A program made the position numbers and the translations under genes. A stretch of DNA of 64,000 bases from Chimonanthus salicifolius (lineage: Eukaryota > Streptophyta > Magnoliopsida > Laurales > Calycanthaceae): positions 47,428,111-47,492,110 of the forward strand of contig CM023537.1 of NCBI GenBank assembly GCA_013350335.1, given 5' to 3'. Below are positions 53,287-64,000 of the stretch, piece after piece (position 1 is the first letter of the stretch; each line of letters opens with the position of its first letter). The notes under the pieces are model-generated. The model was not told the origin of the DNA. It worked only from the letters and a program-made list of their open reading frames with translations, and ran no database searches.

Positions 53287-55431
53287 GTATTCAAACTATA
53301 CTATGTTGAATTTTAAACTAACTACACACAGTTGAAATTGCAGTACATAATGACTGTAATTTAAAACACATACAAAGTAAAAGATCCATCTACCTATTTT
53401 ACCATCCTCGCTAGTCGAGTATGTCTACCCTTTATTCATCATGTGAATATAAAATCAATCTTGCAACACCTCGTTATATACATTAGTACACAAATACGCA
53501 CGTTCCAATTAGAACCACGGGTTGGAAACCAATCTATCACAAGGTTGATAACCAATCAACCTCTAGGAGCATAAGTGGGTTCCATACTCCGTTTCAAGAT
53601 GGCTAGGCCTCGGCATCTTGCACACTCTCATGTTCACGTTTTACCTATAGAAACTTATATCTCATCCCGTTATGTGTGAACACTGTCGGTATCGCGTTTT
53701 GGTCCTGTTCACATATTTTCCGTCAATATAATAACCACGGAGCCCCATTTATTACCGTACGACAAATGGTATAGAATATCCGATTTTAAATGTAAATATG
53801 TGATGCATTTTAAAGAACATAGTGTGGCTGAATCTCCTCACCATAAATTGGTGAGAGTTTGTTGAACTGTAAAACGTTAAAGGTGAGTAAATATACATAT
53901 AATAACGCAGTCTATTTATAAACTATCTTACATTTTTCTCATTTTAATCCCCCTTTAGATGAGAAAATTAAGACGCATAATTGTACGTTGAAGAGTAAAA
54001 GCTCGGCGACAATGCGTGTGATAATACACGCTAAAAGAATAACAACATTCCAAATGGAAACAAAACTGACTAAAAAGTAATAAATAAAATAACACTGAGA
54101 ACATGGTGTTTTAAGAAGGTTCGGCAATCAAAACACAAATACAAAATAGGAAGATTCCACCCACCCAAGTAAAGAACCGTTACAAATAATGAAGAAACTA
54201 GTAGATTTAGATAAGAAGCAACGTAAAATAAACCAAATTTGATACCTGAATATTCGGTTTGATAACCTGCTACTAATTCCTCCTCTGCTTCTGGTAAATC
54301 AAAGGGTAATCTCTCACATTCTGCTAGGGAAGAAATTAGAAAAACTATAAACCCCAAGTTTTGGACATTTTCTTCTTGGATTTTTAAAGAGAAAACTACA
54401 AGGTATTTTTCCATGAAATTTTATCCAGAGTTACGTCTAAAGGACATCTACAAAATAAAAGTATTAAATGGGGTAGAAAGAATACCTAAGTATTTCAGAA
54501 GGTCAACTCAAAAGCATGCTGAAAACCAAAGAACAGAGCAATTGGGAAGAAGAAAACTAAGGAAGAAGGAGAAGAACAAAGAAGAACTAAAAGCAGAAGC
54601 AGCGTTGGAAATTATTTGATTTTAAACCAGCACTCATGCATCTATTGATAGGCTCCAAAGGATTTCACTTTGGTAAACCCCAACCCATGGATCAAAAAAT
54701 GAGGTGTATGGTGGATTGGAGTTAACAGTTCCATCTTTTCTTCCTTTTTTTTTTTCTTTTCCAAAAATCATAAAATCCCAAAATATCTATAAATATCTTC
54801 ATAGTCAAGCAAAGAATTGAGCGCGGAGTTTACTGAGGACGGTAACGTTAGTTTTTCATTTTAATCTAAAAATCCCTTTCCTTTTGTAAAAACGATTATT
54901 TTAAATCATGGATATTCAACGTCTGAATTCGGTTGTTCCAAACATCGAAATGAGATTCTAAAAGTGCCAAAGATTTTGATAATACACAGATTAAATACTA
55001 TTTGTTTTTGTAAATTTTCAGATCACGGGGTATTTGAAAAATCGGGGTTTTATAAATTTTCTCAATAAAGTTAGTAAATAATACATGGTTCGAGAAATCT
55101 TCGAAAAAATCCGAGAACACCACTGAGTTCAATACTCAAAGTCATAGTGTGTATGCGAATTTCAAGGTTTGACTACGTCAGAAGAGTGGTCTCATACACT
55201 CTAATAGTTTTCAAGGTATTATTCATGATTTTCCTAAAAGGTATTTATGAAAATACAATTTTGTCCTCCAGACTTGAATAAGCCCGATCACTGAATTAAC
55301 GAGCTCAAATTGGATCAAACTTGAGCTTTTCGGAAAGCTCACTCGGTGCTCTGTACTGTTAACCGGTTACAAAGCCAGGTTAACGGACTGAAACACATGC
55401 CTTAGACTAAATCAAGGGTCCGGGTCTCACA
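53287..55431 (-). repeat. Gypsy LTR, family Y, reverse strand, interrupted by plastid DNA
   Basis: The reverse strand starts TGTGAGACCCGGACCC at 55,431 and runs, like the LTR at 58,307, through GTTAACC..., CCGAAAAGCTCAAGTTTGATC and AATTCAGTGATC. The match weakens to the left. The 3' end is lost at 53,287 against the Sirevirus. A plastid ndhA piece lies inside. Confidence 0.55.
54151..54354 (-). pseudogene. ndhA: nuclear plastid DNA insertion: ndhA exon 2 fragment
   Basis: The reverse strand encodes 68 uninterrupted codons, including [20 protein letters not shown] and [18 protein letters not shown], then LYLGGWNL. This is the plastid NDH complex subunit A (proton-pumping NADH dehydrogenase-like complex of thylakoids), in the middle of exon 2. 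Codons upstream of LGFIVFL and downstream of GGWNL do not match ndhA, so about 204 bp remain of a gene of about 360 codons; the edges may extend some bases. The mitochondrial relative nad1 has a different sequence here, so plastid origin is secure. No start, no intron, no plastid neighbours: a NUPT without function. The lack of stops suggests it is not very old. Confidence 0.9.
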
Positions 55432-56058
55432 GAAAGAAAAGAAATAAAAAATATCTCTATAGTTGACACCCATTTAATGAAATTTCTATACATTCCATAC
55501 ATTCACATTACACTTGCTATCTTCTAAAATATGGGCCGCATAATTGTATTTCTAAGCTCTTACATCGAATGTATAGGCCTAACCCATATGCCAACTTATT
55601 AGGCCTTTCATTTGACTGCTTTGGAGCCCAAAAAATTCTTTAGTGGAACTTTTTATGCAACACCAAATTTACATAAAATTCTAAGAATTGATTGACAATT
55701 TGGTATTCAGGATGCCCTACCTGCTGCTTCACATTTTTCTTATTTGTGGCTTAATTGTTTAATATCAAAGGACATCAAAATAGTATAAAATTAGTGTCAT
55801 TTAATAGCCCATTAGATTCTCCATTCAATGAACCCTGGATTGCACCGGGCAAAATCTAATGGATGTACACCCCATGTTCAATAGAGAAATGAGAATTGTT
55901 ATCTATTTGTTCCGTAAGTAAAATTATCTTAGATTTTTTGGTTTCCGTAAAATTATCTTGTAATACATTCGTGGATAGGATTAGATAAATTACTATTCAT
56001 GGGAAGATGGTAATGTATTTATGAAAAAAACATAGGGTGTTAGGAGGTTGTTGATTGA

Positions 56059-56100
<42 letters not shown>

Positions 56101-56999
56101 TGTGAATGGGTGAGGATTGAGTTGAACCCCTTTGTTTATTTTTTACATAAATTCAACAAAGTCAACTTTATAAAAAAATGGTCTTCAAAATTGTTGACTA
56201 CTATCTAAAAGAAAAATTGGTTAAGTTGGAATAACCAGTTATTGTCACCGGAGGTATAAACATTGTTTCTTTATGACATTAGACATCGGCTAATATCATT
56301 TTCTATCTTTTTTTTTTAGGTATAAATTTTTTTAAAAAAATTATTAGATCGATTGACAATAAAAAATTTCGATCCTCTATTTGCATTCGACGATTTGGAA
56401 ATCACATGTGAACGAGTCACTGAACAAAAGGCTGGAAACTTACATCTCACCATAAAGTTGAAAATGACGTCCCACCCTTCATTTTGTGAAATGGAAGAAA
56501 AAGGTACAGTGAGAGATAGTGTGATGGGGCTCACTTTGACTCCATTTGGGTATGATAATAACAAAAGTTCTTATAAAGAGTTAATGCACGTGGAGAAATA
56601 AATATTATAATAGCTTTTCAATGCTTTGAGTTCTTTGTTCTTCTGTTTGGCATCTATTTTATATTATGATCAAATTTAAAGAAAATTTTAATTTTAATTT
56701 TTTTTTTTGGAAAAGAAGAAAAGAGAGGGAATGAGGGAATGAAGGTCAAAATTGAATTTTTTTAAATTTGGAGGATCATAAAAAAAAAAACATTAGTGCA
56801 AAAATTTCTATCCTTACTTTTGCATGCCATCGTCGTATGATTGATCGGGAAATCAACACTCACTTGAGAGTTGAGACACATTTGAGCACAACTATCTTTC
56901 ATATTTTTTATAATTTATATTGTTATAAAATAAATCTATATATATTTTTTGAATATTATTTTTCTTAGCTTAATACAATATTTTTTTTTGTAAAAAGTA
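55432..56999. other. AT-rich stretch with a TA microsatellite
   Basis: An (AT)n run lies at 56,063-56,094. Overlapping ORFs of 82 codons on both strands at 56,316-56,601 have balanced composition, but I recognise neither; a captured gene fragment is possible. Otherwise no signal. Confidence 0.35.
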
Positions 57000-58306
57000 T
57001 GTCACGACCCGAACTTGGGACAGGTGACTAAAGGAAAATTAATTTATCTTTGTAAATAACATGCACATTCCCCAAAGTCCTTACTAAGTTCATTCTATAT
57101 GACTTATACAATAAGTTATATGTATTACATCATAATCCCACTAATCTTAACAAAATTCAAAAGACAGCAGGGAAAGGATCTTCTAACGTTGCCTCCACCC
57201 TAACTGATAAGACTCACTGGGCCCCGTCTCTGACGTGTTTCCTGCATCTGTGAAAGGTTAGCATGAAACAATAAAGTGCAAGCATGATGAAAGCAAGCAT
57301 ACATCAAAGATATATTAATATAACTCTTATAAATCTCTGATCCCTCCACTATGCTCATGCTTCTATTGAGGGAAGAATCAACCCACAGAGAGGACACCCG
57401 TGACATTGTCCACACCGAGGTGTCCCTTCATTTTCTTCAACCACTCAGGGGTACCCTTTCCTTTTTTTTTACCACAAAGAGGTACCCTTTTTATTTAAAC
57501 CATGCATAGGTACCCATTCCTTTTAAACCACGGAGAGGTACCAATTCCCTTCAAACGCACAGAGGTACCCATTTCTTTTTAAACCACACAAAGGTACTCT
57601 CAAAGAAATTGAAGAAGTTCCTTCTCCCATAGTACTCCAACATCATGTATCCATTTTCTAACATTTTGGGATATGGGTGTAGCATCCCTAACATCCTCAC
57701 ATAAATTCTCATCCCGTGGACATGCATTTATATAATTAACATCCATTTTCCATACAATCATAAGCAAGTCCTTCCTACTCATTTCCTTACCCCAAATACC
57801 GAAATGATTGTATTAAATTTCATGGTACAAAACACACATTCATCATCATTCATACATTTATCATAAACATGGAATTTACCAACATGTTGTTAGAAACCCT
57901 CACCTAATGATGTGCCACCGGATTAACGTCTCCAACTCGTTGAGGAATGTCTGGGGCCGGGAGATGCTCAATACAAAATCTTACAATCACAATCCACACA
58001 TAAACACAATGAAGCTAAATTACATGCACAAGCACAAAGCCCCAGGCCCAAATGAAAAATCTAAGCAATGATGGAATCTTCCCCTAAATTAACCAGTTTT
58101 ACTCCTGAAATCACTCCTTCCAGTTACTTACCCATCCTCCTTGGTCATTTCCCCCAAATTTACTTCCCTAATAAGGAATCCAGTCCAGAAAGGGTTGTCC
58201 AATCCTCCACCCTCAAAGCCCTAGGCCAGAATCCCCCAACATTCTTCCATGTTCTCTCTCTCCTTCAAGGTTTACTGCCATTTTCTCATCTCTATTTCAC
58301 TTTACC
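57000..58306 (+). repeat. Gypsy-type LTR 5' part (family X2), cut by element Y
   Basis: It starts TGTCACGACCCGAACTTGGG, a typical plant Gypsy LTR start, and contains a minisatellite at 57,435-57,600. At 58,306 it is broken by the Y element. The rest would lie beyond the window. Confidence 0.55.
57435..57600 (+). repeat. minisatellite, about 31-bp units, five to six copies
   Basis: Units of the type AAACCACA-AGAGGTACCC followed by ATTCCTTTT recur at 30-33 bp. Part of LTR X2. Confidence 0.8.
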
Positions 58307-61014
58307 TGTAATACCCTGACCCAAAATTAGACCTAATTATGTGATTTTGTGCTAATAATCATGTTTTGTTATCCGTTAATCATGAAGATTGCGGATAGGG
58401 CTTTTTGAAAAGTCCAGGATCGGCCTAATCAGAGCTCAGTAACTCATGAATCCAACTCATTTAAGTTGGAAGGCAAAATGGTAATTTTTTCAAAATAATA
58501 TTCGTTTATTATATTTGAGAAGCCACATTTTTTATGTGTTTTGATCATATACCTTAAATGATGTTGAGTTTTGAATCTAAAGAACCTGTTCGATCGACTT
58601 TCTAAATCATCAGAAGTCTAGCTAAATTTGACCCGATGCTGTCCCTGTTTGTAAAAGTGTTAATTTTGAAGTATTGTAAAACTTGTATCACGTTCGAGCT
58701 TTAGTTCTCATTGGTGAGATAAAATTTTCAAATGTCACTGTGAAATCAGATTTCCGCTAACAGATACTTCAAAAGTTTATTAAAATAAGAAATACATCGT
58801 TTTGTTAAAATCGACGGGTTTTTGAAATATATTCATCTCCAGATTTTTATAGCTTCACTAATTTTTGAAACTCAATCATTTGAACTGGGTGAATTATTTT
58901 ACTTAAACCCCTTTATTGTCTAACTAATAAAGATAAGATTAAGAAGCATAGAATATAATACACATTAAAATATGTTATCTTTTGAATCGATCGGTTAGGA
59001 GTTTACAAGCTCCTCTCCCACAAGCACCTGCATAAGCTACTATAAGGAACTTACAAGCTCCTCTCCTACCAAGCAACTTACAAGTAACTTACAAATCAGG
59101 CTTCCAAGTAGCTTACAAAGCAGTTTACAAGTAACTTACAAAGTAGCTTAGAAGTTGCTGCATAGCCACCTTCAGTTGCCTATTTAAGCAAACCCAAGGC
59201 CCCTTATGCTTCTTCATCTTCCTTTCTCACTCTTCTTTCTACGTTGTTTCTCTGCAAAAGTAAGTTTTGGTGAAAATTTTGAAAGAGCAGGAACTCTGTT
59301 CAAATTTCTGTAAGAAAGGTACAAAACTCTTTAAAGTAGTTTAGAATTGAAAAGAGATTCTTTTAGAGTTTAAAAATGGAACTTTGGAGATCTAACAATC
59401 ATGGTTTTTCCACATATTTGGTTGTTACACCATTCAAATCAGTTTCCAAAGACCCTTATTCTAAATTAAAATTATGATTAATTCTAACTTTTGTGTGTTT
59501 TATTATTGCAATGAATGTTCACTTCCAGGCAGGTACTCTCTATCTGTAGCGCAGCGGAAACGCCACTCGATAGCCATCAGTAGCATTGCAGAAACGGCAC
59601 TCATTGGTAAAAAAAGGGGATCGGATACTGAGTGATTTATTTTCTGTTTTCTCTAAGCTTAACTCAATACATCTCTATGGTCCCATCCAAAAGATAATAC
59701 GAGTAGTGACCTGAGTATTTTATATCTCTCTAAGCCTAACTCAATACGTCTCCATGGTCCAATTTAGAAGACAATATGTGTAGTGGCCTAAGCGCTTCAC
59801 TTTCATATACTGTACCGTCTGGGCAAAGTCTCAATACTTTCCTCGCGCCAGAAAAATACAAGACTGGGCATTGAGTATTTCCATTTTCTTTTTAATTGAA
59901 TGTTTTGGATGGATAACTCTTTTGACATCAAGTTAAAATGGAGTAGTAACCTATAGTGTGGACTCACAGCCATCTCCTTTGAGATTTTCAGAAAGCCTAA
60001 TTGGAAAGTTAAGTTGTACTGTGGATGTGTGTTGTATTGATTATAAATATGTATTGACTTGTATTTTATTGTGTGTTATAGATTCCCGCGTATACCCGAC
60101 AATTAACGGTGAGGAGACTTAGTAATACAGCATTGGTAAATCAGGTTATATAAATCTAGTGCAATGAGTGGTTTCATGGATATTATATGATATGGAAGAG
60201 ACTAAGTGAGCTAGAATATGAGACTTGACACTGCTTCCATGTGAGGGATGGAAATTGTTCTAACTATTAGAATGGAAGTGTAACACAGTGTCAGGGAGTC
60301 AAGGTCTAGTAGTCTATAAATGGAGAATGAACCCACTTACATGCTTAAACTTGATATATTTCTAAGATATGTCCATATTGTTACTAATGATGTTTATCAT
60401 GCAGGGTATTGTAATATTGATGATGATATTCTCCGATGTGAGAACATGATCATCATGTTATGATGAGAGATTGAACTATGAAGTTGATACTGCCTCCACA
60501 CACTTAGCTGCTCGGCTATTGTTGGCTATTGAGGCCATATATTATTGACAATAGGCCAGACCAGTGAGGTCATATATTATTGGCAATAGGCCGGACCATT
60601 GGGGTCGTTTATGCTCTTGCAAGATGCTGCATTTTGACCGTGTCGGGACTTAATGCATTTAATAGCCAGTGTAGTGCTTCCAGTGTGTGACAGTGGTATG
60701 ACAGTGTTGGTGACTTGGTAAATTGGTAAAATAGACCAGTTATGACTTCAAGTTGGTAAAATGGTATATGAGACCATTTGTGGTAAATTGGTAAAATGGT
60801 ATATGAGACCATTTGTGATAAGTTGATAAAATGGTATATGAAACCATTTATAGTAAGTTGGTAAGAATGGTAAAGTAGACCATTCATGAGTAAGATAACT
60901 GTGATTTTAAATGGTAAGAGTAGACCATTTATGATGTTAGGTGATTGGAGAATAAAATATTATAAAAAAAAAATTAGTAGCGTTTCGGACCCACCATTGG
61001 GTCGGGGCGTTACC
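58307..61014 (+). mobile_element. 5' LTR of Gypsy element Y
   Basis: 2,708 bp. Local repeats inside: an 86-bp duplication with CTCTAAG-CTAACTCAATAC (59,651-59,800), short ACAAGTAACTTACAAA repeats (59,080-59,150), a duplicated AGGCCATATATTATTG segment (60,530-60,600), and a tandem array at 60,713-60,900. It belongs to the family seen at 2,415, 31,646 (reverse) and 55,431 (reverse). Confidence 0.8.
60713..60900 (+). repeat. tandem repeat, about 45-50 bp units, about four copies
   Basis: Units contain GGTAAAATGGTATATGAGACC followed by ATTTGTGGTAA or similar. Located near the end of LTR Y. Confidence 0.8.
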
Positions 61015-61029
61015 GCTTAGTATCAGAGC

Positions 61030-62790
61030 TTTCTTTCAAGCACTCAGATTGTGAAGGGTAGTACATGCTTAGAAACCTATACTGAGATTGGAAATATCTG
61101 GATTTGGGTAGGATCATATGATGTTTGTTCTGACAATTCCACTCTCGGACTATGCGTGTAGGAAAAATAAAATTGGATGATGGATTTTGAATTCTTTCCC
61201 TTGATTTTGGAAGCAGGGAAGAGAATTATTTGAAAGGGGTCGCAGTGGGTATGAAAAGTTGGGAACTTGATTTAGTGAGAGGGAAGTTGTTATGTAGTCA
61301 CACCACGTAGTGTTGAAATGAAATTGAATTGTTGACTTTTGGAGGATTAAAATATAGTGAATCTATGAGAATCTATATGTTGATTGAAATAATAGGTATG
61401 GCAGGAGCGCTAGAGATCTCCACTCAAGAACAAAAGTCAACAGGAAAAGTGCCTCAAGCTATGAATAATATCCTCATGATGGTAAGAAATACTTCATTTC
61501 TATTTAATTAATAAATAGTTTTGGCGAAGATTATTTGGGATTATGCTCACTTGGTACTGAAATTTCTAAGTTAAGCCTCTAACCTGCTATAAGGAAGGAT
61601 TCGTATTATTAGGAGAATGATCTCCATGGTGAAAATTTTTGCTTACTCTCTTATTTGACTTTTAGATCATAGTTATTAAAATAGAATATTGATAGAAATG
61701 ATCCTGTTTTCCTGATGGGAAACAGTTGAATTTGAAAGGTTTTAAACGACTGAGAATGTCCTCTTAAGAAGGGAAGTCCAGTAGCTATCCATGAGGAAAA
61801 TGGAAGGCAAAAGAGGACAGAGTACGGTAAATAGATGAAATTGTGGTGAGCTGGATATGATAAAGGATAGTGAAGTATTATCCTCACTACCTTTAGTATT
61901 GATGATCGTCATGAGAAGACAACATAACTTTAGGTAGAGTTGGAAATTTTTGTATCGAAATGATACGTCAGATGTAGGATTACTATGAATAATGGATGAA
62001 AGATCCACTGGAAGTAGAACCTAAAGGTGGAAATGACCCTTGGAGAAAAGATTTTCCATTAAAAACAGAATTTCACAACAGATTACATGTGAGTTTTGCA
62101 TAATGGTTGAAGGTGTCTTAGTGGACTGAATAATTCAAATTGTGAAATTTGACTTATTTCTAGTAAGTAATAGGTGGTTACCCAACACATTGTTCTAGAT
62201 TGATATAGGAGTGATAAACTATTAAAAAGCTTATGTGATTGTAAGGCTGAAGGTTCTGACCAGAGAATATCGTGATGGCTAATAGTGGAAAAGGTGATTT
62301 AGAAGATGTGGGTGGTTTTAGACAATTCTTGAACTGCTTTCACATCAAGAGATTAAGTGTTACTTATCTCCACAAAGTGATATTGGTGAACTTAAATATT
62401 AAAATTTTGTATAAGACATAAAAAATAAGTTTCTATTTTTCCAATGATAGATTGGTGGAAGCTGTGCGGATGTTTACAAGGCAGGTAACACCGGTTGTTC
62501 TAGAAAATGATGTTTGGTTAGTCGTTAAGTAGTTATTGAGCTAATGAGTATATTAAATCTTGACTCATAAAGAGGTCTGAATGTAGTATGAGTGTCTACA
62601 GCCAAGTGGCTAGTGCAAACTAGAAGGATGTGGGGAGTATTTTGTTGGATGTTTGATTCATCTTTAATTGATAGTAATTCATCGAGATGTGTTTTATCTT
62701 CTTGAATGTTATATATTACTATTGTGTGTTAATCACTTGTTGGGTGTGTACAATATGAGATTTGGATGTAGATTTGCCTCGAGTAGTGTG
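61030..62790 (+). other. decayed internal (gag) region of Gypsy element Y
   Basis: No recognisable gag or protease motif. The position between primer-binding site and RT means it should derive from gag-protease, but stops are frequent in all frames. Confidence 0.4.
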
Positions 62791-62794
62791 CGAA

Positions 62795-63900
62795 TTCTCA
62801 GAGGTGATTCCTGAGGAGTTGTTTGAGTTACACCCACACCGAGAGATCAAGTTTTGTCATTGATCTACAGCCTGAAACATCACCCATTTCCATAGCACCT
62901 TAGATGATGGCACTGGCTGAATTAAATGAGATGTCAAAACAGTTGAATAAATATAGGCAGGTTGGTTTTATACACCCAAGTATTTGACCTAGGAGTGCAC
63001 TTGCATTATTTGTAAAGAATAAGGATGGATCATTACGTATGTGTATTGTTTATCGACAGTTGAATCGGGTGACAATTAAAAGCAAATACTCGTAGCCAAG
63101 AATAGATGATTTGTTTGATCAACTGAGAGGATCAAGGTGTTTCTCAAAAATAGACCCACGATCCAGTTACCATCAATTGAGGAAGATATATCTAAGACTG
63201 CATTTCGTACCTAATTTCGCCATTATGAGTTTTTTGTTATGCCGTTCGGTGTGACGAATGCACCTGCCACTTTTATGGACCTGATGAATAGGATCTTTCA
63301 GCAGTATTTGGACAAGTTCGTGGTGATATTTATTGATGACATATTGATATATTCACCTTTTAAGGAAGAACATGAACATCACTTGCATATTGTGCTACAA
63401 ACATTTGAATGGAATGACACCTGTAAAAAGACATTTCTAAAGTTAAAAGAGACATTAACTACCCCTCCAGTATTAGTAGTGCCTGAGCGGGAACATGGTT
63501 ATACAGTATATTGTGACACTTACCAAGACGGCCTTGAATGTGTCCTAATGTAAGATGGTAGAGTTGTCACACATGGTTCCAGACAATTCAAATTAAATGA
63601 GTAGAATTATTCCACTCATGATTTAGAGCTGGCAGATGTGGTGTTGGCATTAAAATATGTCAACATCATTTCTATGGAGAACTTTTTGAGGTGTTTTCTA
63701 ATCACCATAGCCTCAAATAACTGTTTACACAGAAAGTTGGATATTAAGCAATGACGTTGGAAGGAATATTTGACAGAATATGACTTTGAACTCTTCTACC
63801 ATCCAAGAAAAATGAACATTTTAACAGACACTTTGAGCAGAAAGTCTCGATGTACGGTTGCATGTATGGCTACACAATAGTTGAAGATGTTCGAATCACT
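62795..63900 (+). pseudogene. Gypsy RT and RNase H remnant with a deleted thumb/connection
   Basis: Upstream of RT is VCEFSEVIPEELFELHPHRE, the usual V-x-x-F-x-D-V-F-P-E-E-L lead-in. Then come [48 protein letters not shown] and SSYHQL; after a frameshift near 63,185 come [19 protein letters not shown] and FIDDILIYS (catalytic DD). At about 63,405 the palm (LHIVLQTF) joins directly to [19 protein letters not shown], the start of the RNase H linker, an in-frame loss of roughly 80 residues. RNase H follows with [15 protein letters not shown], stop, SRQFK, then ELFYHPRKMNILTDTLSRKS. Multiple stops make it non-functional. Confidence 0.9.
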
Positions 63901-64000
63901 GGCCAAATATGACATTCAGTTAATGGAAATGAAAAATCGGCAGAGATTCAGTGTATAATGATACAAACTGATCTGATCAACAGAGTATTGGAGGTACAGT

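Larger units (their letters stand above)
58307..64000 (+). mobile_element. Gypsy element Y (chromovirus-like), open at the window edge
   Basis: The LTR at 58,307-61,014 starts TGTAATACCCTGACCC and ends GGGTCGGGGCGTTACC. It is followed by TAGTATCAGAGC (61,018-61,029), an 11-of-12 match to the tRNA-iMet primer-binding motif. About 1.75 kb without recognisable gag follow, then pol remnants. The RT type ([25 protein letters not shown]) fits the Del/Tekay-like chromoviruses. The 3' end is outside the window. Confidence 0.85.

Noticed and set aside
54070..54414. functional ndhA gene
   Set aside because: Only about 68 codons of exon 2 match; the flanking codons of the open frame are not ndhA.
56316..56601. 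82-codon ORFs on both strands
   Set aside because: Composition is plausible for a gene fragment, but no family is recognised and there is no promoter or splice context; kept only as a note.

Overview
The window reads as intergenic DNA from a large, repeat-rich flowering-plant nuclear genome. The evidence is plant LTR retrotransposons with the tRNA-iMet primer-binding motif TGGTATCAGAGC, a Sirevirus-type Copia family, Gypsy LTRs 2.7-4 kb long, TRIMs, tRNA-derived SINEs, hAT-like elements, a nuclear copy of plastid ndhA, and fragments of plant genes (patellin, an NDUFAF7-like methyltransferase). The species cannot be fixed from the sequence. No intact multi-exon gene is visible. The only locus that still looks like a resident gene is a short one at 36.7-36.95 kb, with a TATA box and a small ORF cut by a stop codon. 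Letters used for repeat families (U-Z, P) are labels local to this report.

Layout. 0.7-12.1 kb: old small elements and relics. These are GCCGATAT-rich elements, a 186-bp MITE, a Gypsy LTR relic, two hAT-like elements (the second carrying an exon of an NDUFAF7-like gene), Copia RNase H and LINE reverse-transcriptase relics, and a GC-rich island. 12.19-12.48 kb: a frameshifted patellin fragment. 13.6-16.5 kb: a Sirevirus-type LTR, then a Copia-like LTR broken by a complete TRIM with target-site duplication (TSD) GATCG. 17.07-27.33 kb: a non-autonomous Sirevirus with TSD AAAAT. It has two LTRs and a gag remnant, no pol, and an iterated polypurine region, and a 3.3-kb solo LTR (TSD TGGAG) is nested in it. 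27.8-30.8 kb: a SINE split by a 2.8-kb solo LTR. 32.4-35.2 kb: another solo LTR (TSD GGCTC), itself split by a hAT-like MITE. 36.2-36.4 kb: a SINE with TSD. 36.7-36.95 kb: the small gene. 37.2-40.25 kb: more repeats. 40.26-53.29 kb: a rearranged reverse-strand Sirevirus holding two Gypsy LTRs, one inside the other, and an inverted multi-LTR TRIM cluster. 53.3-55.4 kb: a reverse Gypsy LTR interrupted by plastid ndhA DNA. 57.0-64.0 kb: a Gypsy LTR invaded by a second Gypsy element, whose decayed RT/RNase H runs to the window edge.

The genes do not form a pathway. The history is one of nested insertion, LTR-LTR recombination to solo LTRs, and gene-fragment capture. The most unusual signals are a 30-bp insert in the Sirevirus primer-binding site that consists only of LTR-like termini and has its own 5-bp TSD; a head-to-head TRIM cluster inserted as one unit (outer TSD GATTA); and arrays of short hairpins within several LTR families.
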